From the NCBI GenBank assembly GCA_937973935.1, contig CALJJF010000238.1, forward strand, positions 1-9,322: a stretch of 9,322 bases of DNA. The letters run 5' to 3'. Source of the stretch: MKRK01 sp001896915 (GTDB lineage: Bacteria > Bacillota > Clostridia > Oscillospirales > Acutalibacteraceae). A program made the position numbers and the translations under genes. Position 1 is the first letter of the stretch. Each line of letters opens with the position of its first letter. A model generated the notes under the pieces. The model was given only the letters and a program-made list of their open reading frames with translations, did no database searches and was not told the DNA's origin. Of the stretch, positions 6,913-9,322 are shown one piece after another.

Positions 6913-7192
6913 TGGTTAGTACTCCCATCGTCGGATTGTATGCGATTTTGACATAGGACATGACCTGGGGTGCGCCTTCTTTGATGCAAATCAGCTGGCA
7001 GCCCTTGATGATATCCATCAGCGTGTCGAAGTCTCCCTCGACGGTTGTCTCAAAGGGACCCACAAAGGTGTTCAGCCCGAAGGAACGGATATATTCAATC
7101 ACCTTGTCCACCACGGCGATGACACTTTCATCCCCTTCTACCTTTGGCAGAACTTGAATTGCTATACTGCATTCATATTGTTTTTCACTCAT
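6881..7192 (-). CDS. Small thiamine-binding protein (MTH1187/YkoF family)
   Basis: A 103-residue cytoplasmic protein of the DUF77/MTH1187 family, related to single domains of YkoF, which binds thiamine. Typical features are CSIAIQVLPKVEG near the N-terminus, VVDKVIEYIRSFGL, and the conserved GPFETTVEGDFDTLMDIIKG (about residues 45-64). The fold is a ferredoxin-like alpha/beta sandwich that forms dimers or tetramers. It is the first gene behind the TPP riboswitch. AAAGGAGGG lies at the right distance from its ATG (7192), and the gene overlaps the permease start. Its job is probably to bind thiamine or the imported pyrimidine, or to act with the transporter; the precise role of the family is not settled. 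Confidence 0.88.
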   Translation of the reverse strand: MSEKQYECSIAIQVLPKVEGDESVIAVVDKVIEYIRSFGLNTFVGPFETTVEGDFDTLMDIIKGCQLICIKEGAPQVMSYVKIAYNPTMGVLTIDKKTKKHQR

Positions 7193-7241
7193 TCTTTTTG
7201 CCCTCCTTTCTTAGTTATGACCCGAAAATATCAAGCCAAAC

Positions 7242-7274
7242 AAAAAAATTACCCCATGCCAAAGAGCATGGAGT
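7242..7274 (-). terminator. Riboswitch-controlled intrinsic terminator
   Basis: Downstream of the TPP aptamer, ACTCCATGC (7274-7266) pairs with GCATGGGGT (7259-7251) around a six-base TCTTTG loop (9 pairs, one G-U), followed by AATTTTTTT. A second small hairpin (GTATAGT, ACA, ACTATAC, about 7272-7288) abuts it and shares its first bases, which may be part of the switch. This is an expression platform of the transcription-termination kind: TPP binding would stabilise the OFF form. Confidence 0.85.
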
Positions 7275-7287
7275 ATAGTTGTACTAT

Positions 7288-7384
7288 ACAAATTCCCTAC
7301 GCCGGCATTATCCGTACAGGTTCACAGGGTTTCCGGCAGCGATATGCCTATTCTCAGCCGATTTGCATCAGCACCCCTATTTCA
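7288..7384 (-). promoter_or_regulatory. TPP riboswitch (THI element) aptamer
   Basis: The reverse strand contains the conserved THI-box elements in the right order. AGGGGTGC (about 7378-7371) opens the aptamer, GGCTGAGA is the pyrimidine-sensing junction strand, ACCCTGTGAACCTG is the next conserved block, and GGATAATGCCGGCGTAGGGA is the pyrophosphate-sensing arm. The flanking AAAT and ATTT can close P1. A terminator hairpin follows, then a ribosome binding site and the thiamine-binding protein gene. When thiamine pyrophosphate is abundant the uptake genes should be switched off. Confidence 0.96.
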
Positions 7385-7398
7385 ACTTTTACTTAATT

Positions 7399-7427
7399 AT
7401 CATACAACCTGTTTTCGCTGTTGTCAA
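7399..7427 (-). promoter_or_regulatory. Sigma-A promoter of the thiamine-precursor operon
   Basis: A perfect TTGACA (7427-7422), a 17-base spacer and TATGAT (7404-7399) lie directly upstream of the TPP aptamer. The -35 box is only 6 bases beyond the stop codon of the glycosyltransferase gene, so there is no terminator between the two units. Confidence 0.88.
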
Positions 7428-7433
7428 TAGTTT

Positions 7434-8654
7434 TTAGCGAAGTGCGTCTAAAAATCTATCCGCAAGCACCTTATAATCATGATTTTGAATGACATATTGA
7501 TATGCGTTTTCTCCCATTTCCGTGAGCCGTTCTTCGGGCAGTGCAAAAAATTCTGTTACGGCTGCTGCGATTGCTTCCGGGTTTTCCGCTTGGGCGGTTA
7601 TGCCGCAGTCCGCATCTAAAATTGGGTTATTGGAGGCTTCCACGGCATACAAAACCGGCTTTTTGGCGAGGAGATAATCAAACAGCTTGTTGGGGCTGAT
7701 GCCGAAACGAAAGAGGCTTTCTTTTTTCAGCCCCATATAGGCAATGTCGATCAGCTCCAACACATAAGGAATATTGTCCTTCCTCACCGGGTCGAAAAAC
7801 AACACATTTTCTGCACCGATTGTTTTGGCATAGTCCATGAGCTTGGGTTTGTCGCTGCCTTTGCCGATCAGTAAAAATTTGATTGTAGGATCGTCAATCA
7901 AAGTACATGCTTTGATGAAGGCTTCCAACCCGTTTGCGCCGGAATGGTTGCCGGTGTAGGCGACTAAGAAATGACCGCTTTCTTTCAGCGCTCTGATTGT
8001 TTCAATCTGATCTTCTTCTGTGTATTCGGGTTGTTCGATTCCTAGAATCACGCCGTTGGGAACATAGACGAATTTATCGTCCGAAAATCCCCGCTCCTTC
8101 ATATGCAAATTGGCGTTCGGCAAAATAGAAATGACCTTTTCGGTTTTTCCGAAGGCAAAATCCTCTGCCCGCTGGAGGTATTTGATCAGCGGATTGGATT
8201 CCTTGAACCCGTATAATTCAATAGGAGACAGAGGCCAAAGGTCATGAAGTTCAAAAAAGAGTTTTGCACCTACCGCTTTTGCGATTTTATCCGCCGCGTA
8301 AATATCAAAGGGATAGGTGGAGGAAGCGATTACACTGTCCGGCTTGTATTTTTCCGCCAATTTATTCGCATTCCATTTCACTTTTTTATAAAAACCAATC
8401 ATATTAATCAGTCTTTGCGCACCGTTGCCGTGATATTCCCTGCCCTTAACCCAGACATAACGGATTCCGTCGATGATTTCTTCTTGAAAATCCTTATCGG
8501 TTTTGGGGTTGACTTTTCTTAGATGGGTATAGGTGCAAGCGATAATGGTTACATCATGTCCGCATTTCACCCATTCACGTGCCATTAAATACGGGCGGAA
8601 TTCCATTCCGTGGTAGTCTGAGCCCGCATAATGATTAATCAGTAGGATATTCAC
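7434..8654 (-). CDS. Family 4 glycosyltransferase (WbuB-like), surface polysaccharide
   Basis: A 406-residue GT-B fold retaining glycosyltransferase. The N-terminal acceptor domain begins LLINHYAGSDYHGMEFRPYL (4-23) with AREWVKCGHDVTI and ACTYTHLRKVNP, the pattern of WbuB-type amino-sugar transferases of O-antigen and capsule clusters. FFELHDLWPLSP lies at 133-144. The C-terminal nucleotide-sugar domain shows VAYTGNHSGANGLEAFIKA (231-249), FLLIGKGSDKPKLMDYA (260-276), and SPNKLFDYLLAKKPVLYAV (320-338) in place of the classical E-x7-E motif. The start is GTG at 8654, preceded by a weak purine-rich stretch; an N-terminus of MNILLINHY type fits the family exactly. It lies 38 bases after the UDP-GlcNAc 2-epimerase gene, as in clusters where ManNAc- or FucNAc-type sugars are made and transferred. 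The donor and acceptor sugars are not known. Confidence 0.9.
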   Translation of the reverse strand: MNILLINHYAGSDYHGMEFRPYLMAREWVKCGHDVTIIACTYTHLRKVNPKTDKDFQEEIIDGIRYVWVKGREYHGNGAQRLINMIGFYKKVKWNANKLAEKYKPDSVIASSTYPFDIYAADKIAKAVGAKLFFELHDLWPLSPIELYGFKESNPLIKYLQRAEDFAFGKTEKVISILPNANLHMKERGFSDDKFVYVPNGVILGIEQPEYTEEDQIETIRALKESGHFLVAYTGNHSGANGLEAFIKACTLIDDPTIKFLLIGKGSDKPKLMDYAKTIGAENVLFFDPVRKDNIPYVLELIDIAYMGLKKESLFRFGISPNKLFDYLLAKKPVLYAVEASNNPILDADCGITAQAENPEAIAAAVTEFFALPEERLTEMGENAYQYVIQNHDYKVLADRFLDALR

Positions 8655-8692
8655 TCTCTCACTCTTTCTTAAGCAACTTTTATCGTGGATTC

Positions 8693-9265
8693 TTAATAAA
8701 TCCCTTTATCGGTTTCATTTTTTTCTAACAGTTCTGTTATGATTGTACCCGCATTGCCTGCGCCGTACAGTGCTTTGTGCATGCTCCAGTCCTGACGGGT
8801 GTTGTTCAGCTTGCTGAGAATATCCTTCTTGTCCGGTGCAGCTAGGATATTAAACCCGCCGGGTAAGGTTTCCACCCATTCTGTCTGATCCCGAACCGTG
8901 ACGCAGGGGGTTTTTAAGATATAGGCTTCCTTTTGCAGTCCGCCTGAATCGGTAACTACCTTTTCTGCATGGGAGGTCAGCCAAAGCATTTCCTTGTAGC
9001 TGACCGGCTCAAGGAAGCAGATATTTTGATAGCGATACTTCTGATCCAGTTCTCCGATGAGCTTTTTTGTTCTCGGATGAACAGGGAAAATCACAGGATA
9101 ATTGAATTCTTCAAATGCCGCTAAAATCTCGCTCAGATGTTCGATACCATCCGTGTTTTCCGCCCGATGAATCGTGGCGAGATAGTATTTGTCTATATTT
9201 TCTTTTGTGCCTAAAAAGCACTGAAACTGACTGAAATAGTAGCTCTTATCCTTCTCCTCCAGCAG
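8693..9265 (-). CDS. wecB: UDP-N-acetylglucosamine 2-epimerase, C-terminal part
   Basis: Non-hydrolysing epimerase that interconverts UDP-GlcNAc and UDP-ManNAc for surface polysaccharide synthesis. About 190 C-terminal residues are readable; complete enzymes have about 360-380. Motifs are YYLATIHRAENTD, IFPVHPRTKKLIG, and TDSGGLQKEAYILKTPCVTV followed by TEWVETL, all characteristic of the family in this order. The frame is open upstream to CTG at 9265. The next codon (9268-9266) reads TAG, but it lies three bases from the sequencing adapter and is probably a terminal error, not a real stop. The real start lies beyond the contig. The downstream GT4 gene is 38 bases away and likely in the same operon. 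Confidence 0.9.
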   Translation of the reverse strand: MLEEKDKSYYFSQFQCFLGTKENIDKYYLATIHRAENTDGIEHLSEILAAFEEFNYPVIFPVHPRTKKLIGELDQKYRYQNICFLEPVSYKEMLWLTSHAEKVVTDSGGLQKEAYILKTPCVTVRDQTEWVETLPGGFNILAAPDKKDILSKLNNTRQDWSMHKALYGAGNAGTIITELLEKNETDKGIY

Positions 9266-9271
9266 CTACTA

Positions 9272-9322
9272 AGATCGGAAGAGCACACGTCTGAACTCCA
9301 GTCACCGATGTATCTCGTATGC
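9272..9322 (+). other. Illumina TruSeq adapter with index, not genomic
   Basis: The last 51 bases start with AGATCGGAAGAGC, continue through the standard TruSeq read-1 3' adapter ending GTCAC (9305), then a six-base index CGATGT (9306-9311), then ATCTCGTATGC of the flow-cell primer. The orientation is that of reading from genomic insert into adapter. The sequence should be trimmed, and bases just before 9272 treated with caution. Confidence 0.99.

Noticed and set aside
7154..7396. Plus-strand open frame across the riboswitch leader
   Set aside because: It covers the antisense of a clear TPP aptamer and terminator and has no coding features.

Overview
The window looks like a contig end from a low-to-mid GC, Gram-positive, clostridial-type Firmicute. 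The reasons are strong GGAGG-type ribosome binding sites, good sigma-A promoters (TTGACA/TATAAT-like with 17-bp spacers), intrinsic terminators with U-tracts, TTG and GTG starts, a manganese-catalase/CotJC-type protein typical of spore formers, and a TPP riboswitch controlling thiamine-precursor uptake. No species can be named from what is visible. Almost everything is on the minus strand; the only plus-strand gene is a small zinc-ribbon membrane protein.

Reading in the direction of transcription from the right end: (1) 8693-9265 is the 3' part of a UDP-GlcNAc 2-epimerase, followed by a WbuB-like family 4 glycosyltransferase (7434-8654). Together they are the tail of a surface-polysaccharide cluster. 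(2) 5071-7427 is a complete TPP-controlled unit: promoter, TPP aptamer, terminator hairpin, a small thiamine-binding protein, an ABC permease (ThiX type), a THI5/NMT1-like lipoprotein (ThiY type) and a terminator. No ABC ATPase is present in it. (3) 4358-5053 is a HAD phosphatase with its own promoter. (4) 4136-4318 is an initiator tRNA-fMet with promoter and terminator. (5) 3376-4028 is a manganese-catalase-like gene split by a one-base frameshift. (6) 2615-3325 is the zinc-ribbon membrane protein, on the plus strand. (7) 1-2595 is an apparent operon of a NahK-like N-acetylhexosamine 1-kinase, a small carbohydrate-binding family 9-like protein that carries an in-frame TAG and appears internally shortened, and valyl-tRNA synthetase (N-terminal 318 codons; the rest is off the window).

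The last 51 bases (9272-9322) are not biological. They are an Illumina TruSeq adapter with index CGATGT, so the contig end is a library artefact and the bases next to it are suspect. Two gene disruptions (TAG in the CBM9-like gene, frameshift in the Mn catalase) and an in-frame TAG three bases from the adapter should be read with sequence quality in mind.

I see no clearly new defence, mobile or regulatory system. The most interesting biology is the ATPase-less TPP-regulated thiamine-precursor transporter and the coupling of a sugar 1-kinase to valS. No stretch over 300 bases lacks a gene.
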